The notes under the pieces were generated by a model. The model had not been told where the DNA came from. It did not search any database and saw only the letters and a list, made by a program, of their open reading frames with translations. Made by a program: the position numbers and the translations under genes. Of a stretch of 64,000 nt of DNA, positions 52,749 through 63,148 are shown in pieces; the first letter of the stretch is position 1, and every line of letters starts with the position of its first letter. The stretch is from Saprospiraceae bacterium. GTDB lineage: Bacteria > Bacteroidota > Bacteroidia > Chitinophagales > Saprospiraceae. The stretch lies in NCBI GenBank assembly GCA_016714785.1, contig JADKCC010000002.1:248001-312000 (forward strand). Reading direction: 5' to 3'.

Positions 52749-55700
52749 TCAAAATCCATTTAAAATGTACAAATAGTCATTATTGGTGACAATAACATAC
52801 TTGTCTTTGCCTAAGCTTCTGATTTTTCTAGGATTAAAATTGACAGGCAAAGACAGCTTTGTAGATGGTTCAAATGTATTAGTCGTCGCATTAAATTTGC
52901 CAATTATTCTACCAGGATTAGAAGCTGAAGTACCTAATTCTGAAACGTAATCAAAAGAATTACCTACATAAAATATCTTACCATCCACTCCTATTTCAAT
53001 ATCTCTAATATCACTCATTTGTTCGTTTTGCCCTAGTGGAAACGAATTATATTTTTGCCTGAAGACATAAATACCATCGAACGCAATTCTGTCAATGTTT
53101 TTTCTTCTACCAATTTTGACTTATAATCATCCAATAAATCTCCAATATCTTGAGTCTTATTAAAACTGGTATAAGATTTGAATTTCTTTTTTAATATTGG
53201 TAATTGTGACGTTAGTGTCACCATAGAAGCGAATGGCATATATCTCGATAGATAGTGATAAAAAATCAATGATTCAGTACTGCCATTGCCATCAAAATCG
53301 CCTACATACATTTTTACAGGTAGCGAATCTGAAGCCGTCCATTTATGATTTAGTCCAGTATTGCCAGCAATAATATCAAGTACACCATCATGGTTTAAAT
53401 CAGTAAAGGCAAGTGTATTCCAAAGTCCAGTTTTATCAGCAACACCATATTCAGTTGTCTTTTCTGTCAGTTCACCTTTCCCGTCATTTATCATAATAAC
53501 GATGCTCATCCAGTCACCACACATAGCAAGATCGAGATCTTTGTCCCCATCCAAATCTATCCAATGTGCATCGGTCACCATACCATATCTTTCTTTATAA
53601 GCTATGTCCACGCCTTGACCATTTAGATTGCGTAATACAAAACTATATGGTGACAATCCATAGGATCCTGGAATGGACCTAGCACCAACAAAAATGTCTT
53701 CAAAACCATCTTTGTCAAAATCCCCTACAGTTATACAACTTCCATTAGTATGTGGTAGCGATATAGGAATCCTACGGAATACACCATTCCCATTATTGAT
53801 ATAAAGACGATCTTCTAGCGATTTGTCCAATTCATTATTATCACTACCTCCACTAACTACGTAAATGTCTTTGTCTCCATCTCCATCAAAATCAATGAGT
53901 GCCGCATCTACATCTTCGTACTTGGCATCAGTCTCAAAATCAGGCGTTTTTTTAATATTGAATGCACCATTAGCGCTACCTAAAAACAATCTAGCCGCTT
54001 GGTTTCTAGCTCCACCTACAAACAAGTCTGAGATACCGTCACCATTCAAATCTGCGCTTATGATGGCTGGACCTTCATTGGATAATCGCTCGGGAATAAG
54101 TTTTTCTTTATTCTCATCAAAATTTTTATTTTCTTCATGTTTTATTGGCAACACATTGATAATTGTGGCCAAATCATTTTTGATATAAACACGTTTTTTT
54201 AATTCGTTAATTTCTGGTCTAATGATTGTAATCTCCTTATTTATATCGACTTTATTTATGGTTTGTATATATCTATCTGACCAAGTAATGACTAAAGAAT
54301 CGACCTTCGTAAGATTGTCTAAACCGAAATGTAACTTGCTACTACTGGAAGACAAAAACCCTTTTGTAGTCTGTAGTTCTTTGGTAATAGCTTTATCACC
54401 ACTATACAAGGTTACTTTAGAACCCTTAACATTCTTATTAGATTCATTTCCCTTTAGATGGACATTTAGGTACGATTTTCCAGAAGTTTTGTTTTGATAA
54501 ACAAATGCTTTTTCATTGATATTATTAGTAACTATATCAAGATCTCCATCATTGTCCAAATCTGCATAAGCTGCACCTGTAGAAAAAGATGGTTTACCTA
54601 CAAATGATTCGCCAATATCTGTGTATTCAAGATTGCCTTTGTGCCTGAATAATAAATTCTTTAAAGGTTCAGAAGGCATGTTTTCTATTAGTTTTTTGGT
54701 TCTTTCGGGAGTTACATTTGGGTTTTTATTGTCATATTCATTCAAATAATTGATGTAATCTAGGTTATTAGGCCTTTTTACGATACCATTTGTGATAAAA
54801 ATATCTGCAAACATATCATTGTCAAAATCTTGTAGCAATACAGACCAACTCCAGTCCGTGGCAAATGTTTTGGTCATGAAGGCAACATCTGAATAAGTAC
54901 CATTTTGCTGATTGATCTGAAAATGATTTCTGGCACTTTGTGGTTGGAAACCGAAGTCTTTTTTGATCATTTTGATTTGATCAGAATCTTCTCCTGCAGA
55001 GACTTGTGCTACAGCGGGATCAAAAGGCATCATATCCGTAGAAAAAATATCTGCCCATCCATCATTATTGACATCTGCTATATCTACACCCATGCTAAAT
55101 TGTGTGGTATGGGCCATGTAAGTAGAAATAGATTCTGTAAATGTCTTATCGCCATTATTGATATACAAGTAATCGTTTTCGTGAAAATCATTCCCTACAT
55201 AAATATCCGCCCATCCATCATTATTGACATCTGCGACGGTGACACCCAATCCATATCCCAATGGACTGTTGTAAATGCCAACATTTTTTGTGACATCTAC
55301 AAAACGACCTTCTTCTTTAAATCTGTTTTCGTAAAATAAATCACCAGCAAAAGGATCGTTTTCATTTCTCTTTTCTATAGTGCCATAACTATTGACATTA
55401 TGAATATTCTGATTGAGTAAATACATATCCAAATCACCGTCCTGATCATAATCAAAAAAAGCAGCTTGATTAGAAAACCCTTTAAAATTCAAGCCATATT
55501 CTTTGGACATTTCTTTGAATGTACCATCACCTTGATTCAAATAAAGTAGATTGTGTTCAATTTCATTCGCATCAGATGTTGCAACCTTACATACGTATAT
55601 ATCTACAAATCCATCACCATTGACATCATCCATATTGACGCCGGTGGACCATGTATTGTCAGCTCTGATGCCTGCTTTTTGTGTGATATTTTCGAATTGC

Positions 55701-55993
55701 ATGCCACCTTTGTTCAGGTACAATTGATCAGGTGTCTGATTACCACTAAAGTAAATATCTTCTAGTCCGTCATTGTTAATGTCGCCAATGGCTACGCCAC
55801 CACCGTTGTAGTAGTATAAGTAAGAAATGATATTGAACTTATCATTATCCTTTAGATCATTTGAAAAGTCAATACCAGTTTGTTTACTGTCCAAAGAATC
55901 AAAGATACTTTCCGAAATGTCATTGGATTTTTCTCCCTTACACCCAAGTAAAGCCAACAAACCAAATAAAACCAACCCAAAAAACTGCTTCAT
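52749..55993 (-). pseudogene. VCBS/ASPIC lipoprotein, C-terminus frameshifted
   Basis: Frame 1 runs 986 residues (stop at 53033) from MKQFFGLVLFGLLALLGC, a lipobox. It has FG-GAP/VCBS repeats with calcium loops such as DINNDGLEDIYF, DVNGDGFVDIYV, DYDQDGDLDMYL and DLDNDGDLDIV, an ASPIC/UnbV domain (KGSKVTLYSGDKAIT, then LGLDNLTKVDSLVITW), and more repeats. One added T in the TTT run at about 53036 restores NIIRFPLGQNEQMSDIRDI and runs to 52749. The repaired protein has about 1081 residues, matching paralogs of 1092 and 1079. Function: surface-exposed, SusCD-linked, ligand unknown. Deletion or assembly error cannot be told apart here. Confidence 0.85.
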
Positions 55994-55994
55994 G

Positions 55995-58900
55995 CTATTT
56001 TTTTACTATTTTGAAACTCAATACAGAGTCATTATTTCTAAATACGTGAACTAAATCATTGTCAACAACAAAATCTCTGATCTGTCCCTTGACAGAAAAA
56101 CCATATTCTTTTGACTTATCTTGAAACTGTCCTTTTCCATCATTAACCAAAATATGACCATAAGACGCATCATACCTTCCCATTTCTGGCTGTACACCGT
56201 AAAGATTGCCTCCCATCAATAGATCCGCAAACCCATCACCATTGATATCTACAGATTCGATAGCATATATCGGGCTGAACTGAACTTGATAAGGCAATAT
56301 TACTTTTTTGAATTTAAAATTTCCTTCATTCACCAATATGCAAGATGATAGTTCATTGGCTTGCATTACAGTTGCATTTGAGAGTTGTTGTGGGCTAAAA
56401 ATGCTGTCAATGGATGCTGTTTTGAATGATTCGAAGTTGGCATATTTTTTCTTTAATCCAGGTAAGCGCATCATCAGATTATGTCTTAATGCATAAGGGT
56501 ATCCTTTTTTGTCACCATGAACCTTCGTCAAAATACCTTCGGGTGAGCCATTTTCATCAAAATCACTAAAATACAAATTTATTGGGTAAGTAACATCTGC
56601 TTTAAATCTGCTATTGAGACCATGATTTCCGACTACAAGATCAAGGTCACCATCTTTGTCAATGTCAACAGCTTTCACAACATTCCACCAACCATGAGTA
56701 TGATCATCAAGCTTAATTTTCTCAAAAATTCCTCCTTTATTCTTTAAAATACTCACTTCCATAAACTCTCCAACCACAACCAAATCTGAAAAACCATCTT
56801 TGTCCAAATCAGCAAATGTGGCATCAGTAATCATACCAATATCTTTTAATGCACTACATTTTGTAGCTGTTGCGTCTTGGAAATTTCCTTTTCCGTCATT
56901 GACTAGTATAAATCCTGAACACGAAGCGCCATATTGACCTATTTTAACACGCTCACCGACGAAAATATCTTGATCACCATCATTGTCAATGTCGGCAGTA
57001 GCTACAGTGCCAGAGCTAATTTTTGAATCAGCTGAAGGTAATCGCTGACCCGTAGATGCGAATACGCCTTTGCCATCATTGAGCAAAACTTCATCATAAA
57101 GATACTCTGAATATTCAGTCAACTCTACACCGCCACTTAGCATATACACATCTAAATCTCCATCATTATCCGCATCAAAAAGGTGACACTTTGTATGTTC
57201 TGCTTCCTTAATTTTCTCAAATATAGGACTTGTAGGACCATCTACAAACTTGCCATCTTTGGTTTTTAACAATACTTTTGTCGCAATTCCTTTTGGTCCA
57301 GGAATAACTAGATCTGTCAGTCCGTCTCCATTAATATCACCTTTCCCTACTTTCGGTCCTTGTGTACTCATCATGTGATAATTAAGCCTTTCGCTATTGA
57401 AATCCACATAGGAATTTTCTTCATGTCGATAATTTATCAATACCTCAGATTGTAAAGTTGATTTTAATGTTGTCTCATTTTTAGGTTTTTCAACATTTTG
57501 TGCATCTTTTTCTTCTACTTTGATTTGTTGATTGACTTTCACACTTTTTAGTTCACTTACTTTTCCTGATGACCATGTGACTGTTACATCGACGGAAGTA
57601 GCAGCACCTAATCCCATATTTATTCTACTATCCATACAAGACTGAAACCCACGAGTTGGTTGGCTTTCATAGGTCCAAGTTTGTTTGCCATCAGTGGCAG
57701 TAATTCGTGCACCTACGCCTTTGGGATTTTTGTCCAAACCTAATAATTCAATCTTCAAATAAGAATTTTTGACCAATTCGTTTGCTTTGTTTTCATATAC
57801 GAAACAAGGCATATTTACATTATTAACGACAAGATCTAAGTCACCGTCATTGTCCAAATCTGCATAAGCACTACCATTAGAAAAACCTGGTGTAGCCAAT
57901 CCACTATTCATAAATGGGGCAAAATTACCTTGACCATTATTTTTATACGATTGATTCGGAATAGGATTGGAAGGGATGATCTCTATTAATTTTTTGTAGT
58001 CCACACCTTCGGCCTTCATCACTGATTTCATAAATGATTCATTAGCAATGTATTGTAAATAATCTTGATTGGTTAGATCACGGTAAATACCATTTGCTAT
58101 AAATAGGTCTTTATACCCATCATTGTCCATATCAAAAAACAGTGCGCCCCAACTCCAATCTGATGCTTCTACACCTGCAAATCTGGATATCTCACTAAAA
58201 GTATTGTTCCCATTATTTAGTTGAAGCGTATTTCGCGTGAATTGGTGATAATAACCATTTGTGATGCCATACTGATACCTATCCCAATCTTCAAAAGTAG
58301 TGACCGTCTTCAGTCTTTGATAGTCAGATGGAAGCATTTCTGTCACAAAAATATCGCAATTGCCGTCATTATTGATATCTGCAATATCTGCACCCATAGA
58401 TGCGCCGCTGATAGACATCATTTGTTCTGTAAGTTGCTCGCTGAATGTCCCATTTTGCTGATTTATGTAAAGATAATCACGTTCAAAAAAATCATTGGAA
58501 ATATAAATATCTTCCCAACCATCATTATTTACATCACCTACCGTTATACCTAGCCCAAAGCCAATGACACTTCCATAGATTCCCGCTTTTTCGCTTACAT
58601 CTACAAATTTGCCGTTTTGATTTTCCATCAATTTATCACCACCTAAGGCATCTCGCACAGGTCGTTCGTTCTTTTTTAAATTAAAACTACCAATGGCTTG
58701 GAAAGAGTTATTAAGGATATATACATCTAAATCTCCATCTTTATCATAATCAAAAAATGAAGCGTGGGTAGAAAAACCAGGATCATTGAGTCCATACTCA
58801 GCCGCAGATTCTGTAAATGTCAGGTCGCCATTATTAATAAAAAGTTCATTTTCTTTATTATCTCCTTTGATATCACCTGAATTACAAACATAAATATCTA

Positions 58901-59273
58901 CCAATCCATCACCGTTCACATCTGCCATAGAGACACCTGTGGACCATGCTCGCTGTCCACCTACACCTGATTTTTGAGTGATATCTTCAAACTGCCAATT
59001 GCCTTTATTCAGAAAAAGTTTGTTTTCATTCTGATTGGATACCATATAGACATCCATCAGATTATCATTGTTTATATCTCCTATGGCTACGCCGCCACCA
59101 TTATAAAAATTCCTGTATTTATAGACATTAAATGCAGAAGTTTCGTTGAGTTTATTTTCGAAATTCAAACCAATGGTTACATTATCTTTCAGTTCAAAAA
59201 TATCTTTTTTCGCTTCTTCTTTCTTACATTGTGTTAGAAAAAAACTTATTATTATTAAAGATGTGTACCTCAT
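55995..59273 (-). CDS. VCBS repeat/ASPIC-UnbV lipoprotein, second copy
   Basis: 1092 residues. The lipobox is IIISFFLTQC. Several FG-GAP repeats have calcium-binding loops (DINNDNLMDVYM, DVNGDGLVDIYV, DYDKDGDLDVYI, DLDNDGDLDLVV). An ASPIC/UnbV domain follows near the middle (GVGARITATDGKQTWTYESQ and DVTVTWSSGKVSEL), then more repeats (DINGDGLTDLVI, DADNDGDLDVYM, DIDKDGDLDLVV). The gene ends in a segment with SPIYAIESVDINGDGFADLL. It overlaps the upstream small lipoprotein gene by an ATGA overlap of 4 bp and leaves 1 bp before the first VCBS gene. All three copies probably sit on the cell surface with SusD. Confidence 0.9.
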   Translation of the reverse strand: MRYTSLIIISFFLTQCKKEEAKKDIFELKDNVTIGLNFENKLNETSAFNVYKYRNFYNGGGVAIGDINNDNLMDVYMVSNQNENKLFLNKGNWQFEDITQKSGVGGQRAWSTGVSMADVNGDGLVDIYVCNSGDIKGDNKENELFINNGDLTFTESAAEYGLNDPGFSTHASFFDYDKDGDLDVYILNNSFQAIGSFNLKKNERPVRDALGGDKLMENQNGKFVDVSEKAGIYGSVIGFGLGITVGDVNNDGWEDIYISNDFFERDYLYINQQNGTFSEQLTEQMMSISGASMGADIADINNDGNCDIFVTEMLPSDYQRLKTVTTFEDWDRYQYGITNGYYHQFTRNTLQLNNGNNTFSEISRFAGVEASDWSWGALFFDMDNDGYKDLFIANGIYRDLTNQDYLQYIANESFMKSVMKAEGVDYKKLIEIIPSNPIPNQSYKNNGQGNFAPFMNSGLATPGFSNGSAYADLDNDGDLDLVVNNVNMPCFVYENKANELVKNSYLKIELLGLDKNPKGVGARITATDGKQTWTYESQPTRGFQSCMDSRINMGLGAATSVDVTVTWSSGKVSELKSVKVNQQIKVEEKDAQNVEKPKNETTLKSTLQSEVLINYRHEENSYVDFNSERLNYHMMSTQGPKVGKGDINGDGLTDLVIPGPKGIATKVLLKTKDGKFVDGPTSPIFEKIKEAEHTKCHLFDADNDGDLDVYMLSGGVELTEYSEYLYDEVLLNDGKGVFASTGQRLPSADSKISSGTVATADIDNDGDQDIFVGERVKIGQYGASCSGFILVNDGKGNFQDATATKCSALKDIGMITDATFADLDKDGFSDLVVVGEFMEVSILKNKGGIFEKIKLDDHTHGWWNVVKAVDIDKDGDLDLVVGNHGLNSRFKADVTYPINLYFSDFDENGSPEGILTKVHGDKKGYPYALRHNLMMRLPGLKKKYANFESFKTASIDSIFSPQQLSNATVMQANELSSCILVNEGNFKFKKVILPYQVQFSPIYAIESVDINGDGFADLLMGGNLYGVQPEMGRYDASYGHILVNDGKGQFQDKSKEYGFSVKGQIRDFVVDNDLVHVFRNNDSVLSFKIVKK

Positions 59274-59833
59274 TTTTTAAATTTATATCGAAGGTCTTCA
59301 ATTTTTACAGCAATATCTTTATCGTCTTTTTGATACATAAGTATCTGTCTATTTCCATCAATTTTTACGTAAGCCTTATACTTAATGCCATCAAGATCAA
59401 TTTCTAAAAAACCATTCCCTTTATAATTTTTACTATAAAATGCTTTCATTTCATTGAGCAAAACGTTAGAATGTCTATTTTTATTCCACGGTGCCCAGCT
59501 ATCATACTTGTATTTAATATCCATTCCTCTCATGGTATCATTTTGGTCGAAAATACCATAGAATAACATTGTTTTTTGTAGCGTTTGGTCTTCAGTACTG
59601 TCCAACTTTTCTATATACTTAGCATTCATGCCTTCACCATTAGTAATGATTTGCGCTTTATTAAGATCCCAACAAATTCTAAAAAAATCTTTTCTTGTTT
59701 GTCCCATTCTCATCCCAAAGATGAGACTATCATTGATCTCACCTTTATCCAGCTCAGATTCTACATACTTTGTATATTCAGACTTGCAGGAAATGAAAGC
59801 TAACATTGAAAAAAAACAAAACCACTTAATCAT
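59270..59833 (-). CDS. Small lipoprotein of the VCBS locus, unknown function
   Basis: About 187 residues from the ATG at 59833 (MIKWFCFFSMLAFISC, lipobox Cys16). The frame is open up to 59866. Mature sequence begins KSEYTKYVESELDKG, then DSLIFGMRMGQTRKDFFRIC, DSWAPWNKNRHSN and GIKYKAYVKIDGNRQI. I recognise a pattern common to hypothetical proteins of Bacteroidota near SusCD/VCBS loci, but no named domain. It overlaps the upstream VCBS stop by 8 bp and the downstream VCBS start by 4 bp, so it is translated as part of the operon. Its conserved place between paralogs suggests it works with them. Confidence 0.75.
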   Translation of the reverse strand: MIKWFCFFSMLAFISCKSEYTKYVESELDKGEINDSLIFGMRMGQTRKDFFRICWDLNKAQIITNGEGMNAKYIEKLDSTEDQTLQKTMLFYGIFDQNDTMRGMDIKYKYDSWAPWNKNRHSNVLLNEMKAFYSKNYKGNGFLEIDLDGIKYKAYVKIDGNRQILMYQKDDKDIAVKIEDLRYKFKK

Positions 59834-62800
59834 ATCTACTACTATTACATATTTTAAGACTTTCATTATTAATACCGAATACTATCTGATCATTCAATAG
59901 GCCAATATATCTTATTTGACCTTCAATATCTAGGGTATTACAAGTTGCAAATATAAGTTTTTCTTTTTCACTTCTTGTATTTATTATCCAACCTAAAGAT
60001 GCATCTTGTTTGCCAAACTGAGGTTTTACTTTATAATGATTTCCGGCAGCAAATATATTTTTCTCCTTTTGTTTTGAAGGTTGAGTCAAAAATGCAAAGA
60101 TGCTTGAATATTGAGCTTCATGTGGTAAATATACTTTTTCGAAAACGCCATTTTTATTTATAAGAACTAAACTTGCCGTTTCTGATATTTCAAAAATTTT
60201 GGATGATTTCAAAGCTTCTTCACCAAACATGGTTGCAATATCAGACTTTGCCATTGCTGTATAAGATCTGTATTTCTTTTTTAAAAAGGGCATTTGTGAA
60301 TACATTTCATCTATATCGTGTATTGGATAATACTTCTCATTGTCTTTTTGGCAAATAATCTGCTCTAATGAACCATTTCCATCAAAATCATTGACGTACA
60401 TTTTCATTTTTTTTTGGTAGAAAGTATTTTTTCCTTCATTACCACACAACAGATCTAGGTCTCCATCATCATCAATATCTACAGTATGGAGAACATTCCA
60501 TAGACCAGCAGTCTCCGGGATTTTTGTGGCTTTCGAATTTTCAAAACTACCTTTATCGTTTAATACAAATGAAATGGGCATCCACTTGCCAGCAATAACT
60601 AAGTCCATCCATCCATCATTATTAATATCTATGGATGCTATAGAAGTCATCATACCTAAATCTTTTAAAGAAGTCGGTGCACTCACCTTAAATTTTGCCC
60701 CACTTGTATTGGTTAGAATGTACACGCTGCCTGGAAGTCCAAAAGCAGTTGTTTTCATCTTTTCCACCACTATAATGTCCACTAATCCATCCTTATTATA
60801 GTCTGAAAAAACAAAATCACTGGTGTAAATGGGTTCAGGAAAAGTAATCGCTTGACCTTTTGTAAAACCACCTTTTCCGTCGTTTATGTACAATACATCA
60901 TGAAGTTCTGGTGAATAATTGCTAAAATTAGTGCCACCATGAGCTACATACAAGTCTAAATCTCCATCATTGTCCAAGTCAAAAAATCTAGCTTTAGTCG
61001 CTTCTGATCTATAATCTTGATCAAATGGCTTGCTGACTTTTATGTAGGATGTAGTTTTTGTTGATAAATATAAAAGCGAAGCTTGGTTTTTGCCACCACC
61101 ACAATACATATCATCTTTTTTATCACCATTTACATCGCCAATGGCAATGGCAGGACCTTCCATTCCATTCATCTCCACAAGCATTCGCTCCCTAGCAAAC
61201 TGATTGATATCCAACTCTTTGTGTATAAAATCAATACTATTTGCATTGTTTTCTGGGTTCTGCCTTTTTACCAAACTATAACTTCCTGTTATGTTTGATT
61301 CAGATTGTTTAATCTCATATAATTTATTGGATTTCAAATTTTGCAGTTTTGTCATTCTTCCATCTGGCCAAAATACTATAATTGAGTCAATCGTGCTTGC
61401 CGTACTGACTCCAAAATGCAAAATAGGATCCATCGATGATTGAAATCCTCTAGAGGGAAAGTTTTCTAGCATGGATTGATTGCCCGCATATTTAATAATT
61501 GCCTTGGAACCAATTGCGCAGGTATTGGGTTTTTCACCAATCAATTTTATCCTAATACTTTTTACCACAGATGTATCCGAATTATTACGATAAACGTAAG
61601 ATGGCATATTGACATTATTGACTACAAGGTCGAGATCACCATCATTATCAAGATCACCATATGCGCTACCGTTACTAAAAGTAGCCTGCCCCAATCCCCA
61701 ATCATCACTGACCATTTGGAATTGCATATTGCCAATATTTTTGAACATATTATTTTTGATCGGTGTGGATGGTAAACTATCCACTAGCATTGTAAGTACT
61801 TTTTCTTTATTGTCTATTTTGGATTTGATCATACTTGTATTAGCAGAATAATTTAGATAATCTTTATCTAGCAAATCTTTATAAATACCATTGCTCACAA
61901 ACAAATCTTTTTTTCCATCATTATCATAATCCTGAATTAGTGATGCCCAGCTCCAGTCGGTAGCAGACACGCCTGAAAATCTTCCAATCTCTAAAAACTT
62001 ATTGCCATTCAGATTTTTCTGGAGCACGTTTCTAGAATACTGATGATGGTAACTGTTATTCACCGACTCAACATATTTGTCCCATGTTTCGTATATATTT
62101 TTTGTTTTTTTTCTTTGTAAGGTTTGTGGCAACATCTCTGTGACGAAAATGTCGGGCATCAAATCATTATCAATATCTGATGCATCTGCTCCCATAGATC
62201 CCATAGACATAACATTAAAAAATGATTGTCCCTTCTCTGTAAAAGTACCGTTTTGGTTATTAATATATAAGTAGTCTCTCTCAAAAAAATCATTAGACAC
62301 AAAGATATCTGTCCACCCATCCAAATTGATGTCGCTGAGCGTAATGCCTAATCCGTAGCCTATTTTACTAGAATAAATACCGGATTCTCGACTAACATCT
62401 TTAAACATGTCATTATCATTTTTAAGTAGTTTATTGCCTTCTGGATCTGGAGTGTATCTCTGTTTTGGGTTCATATCAAAACCACCTACTGAACGAAGCG
62501 AATTGCTTAGCAAATAACAATCCAAATCCCCATCTTTGTCATAATCAAAAAATGCAGCATGTATAGATAATCCTATTAAATCTAGCCCATATTCTTTTGC
62601 ACTTTCCACAAAAGTTAGATTTCCTTGATTAATAAAAAGTTCGTTGTGTCTATTTTTTCCTCCTGGTTTCCCTGCCTTGCATACATACAAATCCAACAGT
62701 CCATCCGAATTAATATCTACAAACGTCGCTCCTGTGGACCACACATCAGGGCATGCTACTCCGGCTTTAGCCGTAATATCTTCAAAAGTCCAATTGCCTT

Positions 62801-63065
62801 TATTCAGAAATAACTTATTGTTTTTAATATTTCCTGTAAAGTAGATATCAAGGAGACCATCGTTGTTGATATCTCCAAGTGCCACACCACCACCATTATA
62901 AAAATTACGATAAGTGTAAGTATTATATTCTTCTGTATAGGGTAGGTCGTTACTAAACTCCAACCCAGTTTCCTTGGAATCAGTAAGAGTAAAAAGTGTG
63001 TTATTTTCCTTTTTACAACTAAAAATAAACAAAACTAAAAATAGTATGAAACATGCTTTTGACAA
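59826..63065 (-). CDS. VCBS repeat/ASPIC-UnbV lipoprotein, third copy
   Basis: 1079 residues. N-terminus MSKACFILFLVLFIFSC is a lipoprotein signal. Repeats: DINNDGLLDIYFTG, DINSDGLLDLYVCK, DYDKDGDLDCYLL, DLDNDGDLDLVV. The ASPIC/UnbV domain is near the middle (IGSKAIIKYAGNQSMLEN and DSIIVFWPDGRMTKLQNL). The second half has GDVNGDKKDDMYCGG, DLDNDGDLDLYVAH and DIDDDGDLDLLCG. The first of the operon, it follows a SusD gene by 84 bp that holds a terminator, so some transcripts may end before it. Probably binds or processes extracellular glycan or protein together with a SusCD transporter. Confidence 0.9.
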   Translation of the reverse strand: MSKACFILFLVLFIFSCKKENNTLFTLTDSKETGLEFSNDLPYTEEYNTYTYRNFYNGGGVALGDINNDGLLDIYFTGNIKNNKLFLNKGNWTFEDITAKAGVACPDVWSTGATFVDINSDGLLDLYVCKAGKPGGKNRHNELFINQGNLTFVESAKEYGLDLIGLSIHAAFFDYDKDGDLDCYLLSNSLRSVGGFDMNPKQRYTPDPEGNKLLKNDNDMFKDVSRESGIYSSKIGYGLGITLSDINLDGWTDIFVSNDFFERDYLYINNQNGTFTEKGQSFFNVMSMGSMGADASDIDNDLMPDIFVTEMLPQTLQRKKTKNIYETWDKYVESVNNSYHHQYSRNVLQKNLNGNKFLEIGRFSGVSATDWSWASLIQDYDNDGKKDLFVSNGIYKDLLDKDYLNYSANTSMIKSKIDNKEKVLTMLVDSLPSTPIKNNMFKNIGNMQFQMVSDDWGLGQATFSNGSAYGDLDNDGDLDLVVNNVNMPSYVYRNNSDTSVVKSIRIKLIGEKPNTCAIGSKAIIKYAGNQSMLENFPSRGFQSSMDPILHFGVSTASTIDSIIVFWPDGRMTKLQNLKSNKLYEIKQSESNITGSYSLVKRQNPENNANSIDFIHKELDINQFARERMLVEMNGMEGPAIAIGDVNGDKKDDMYCGGGKNQASLLYLSTKTTSYIKVSKPFDQDYRSEATKARFFDLDNDGDLDLYVAHGGTNFSNYSPELHDVLYINDGKGGFTKGQAITFPEPIYTSDFVFSDYNKDGLVDIIVVEKMKTTAFGLPGSVYILTNTSGAKFKVSAPTSLKDLGMMTSIASIDINNDGWMDLVIAGKWMPISFVLNDKGSFENSKATKIPETAGLWNVLHTVDIDDDGDLDLLCGNEGKNTFYQKKMKMYVNDFDGNGSLEQIICQKDNEKYYPIHDIDEMYSQMPFLKKKYRSYTAMAKSDIATMFGEEALKSSKIFEISETASLVLINKNGVFEKVYLPHEAQYSSIFAFLTQPSKQKEKNIFAAGNHYKVKPQFGKQDASLGWIINTRSEKEKLIFATCNTLDIEGQIRYIGLLNDQIVFGINNESLKICNSSRYD

Positions 63066-63096
63066 GATGAAAACGAATTTACATTAATTAAAAAAA

Positions 63097-63122
63097 GGCT
63101 ACCCTAAAAAGAGTAGCCTTTA
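63097..63122 (-). terminator. Intrinsic terminator downstream of susD
   Basis: Six-base perfect arms GGCTAC and GTAGCC (63097-63102, 63113-63118) enclose a 10-base loop; in the leftward sense six T follow. It lies between the SusD stop and the first VCBS start, so it may limit read-through into the lipoprotein operon. Confidence 0.7.
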
Positions 63123-63148
63123 TGATTTTTATAAAAGTATGTTGATAC

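Noticed and set aside
52749..53018. Separate 89-residue gene
   Set aside because: One added base joins it to the preceding VCBS gene and its sequence matches the end region of that family.
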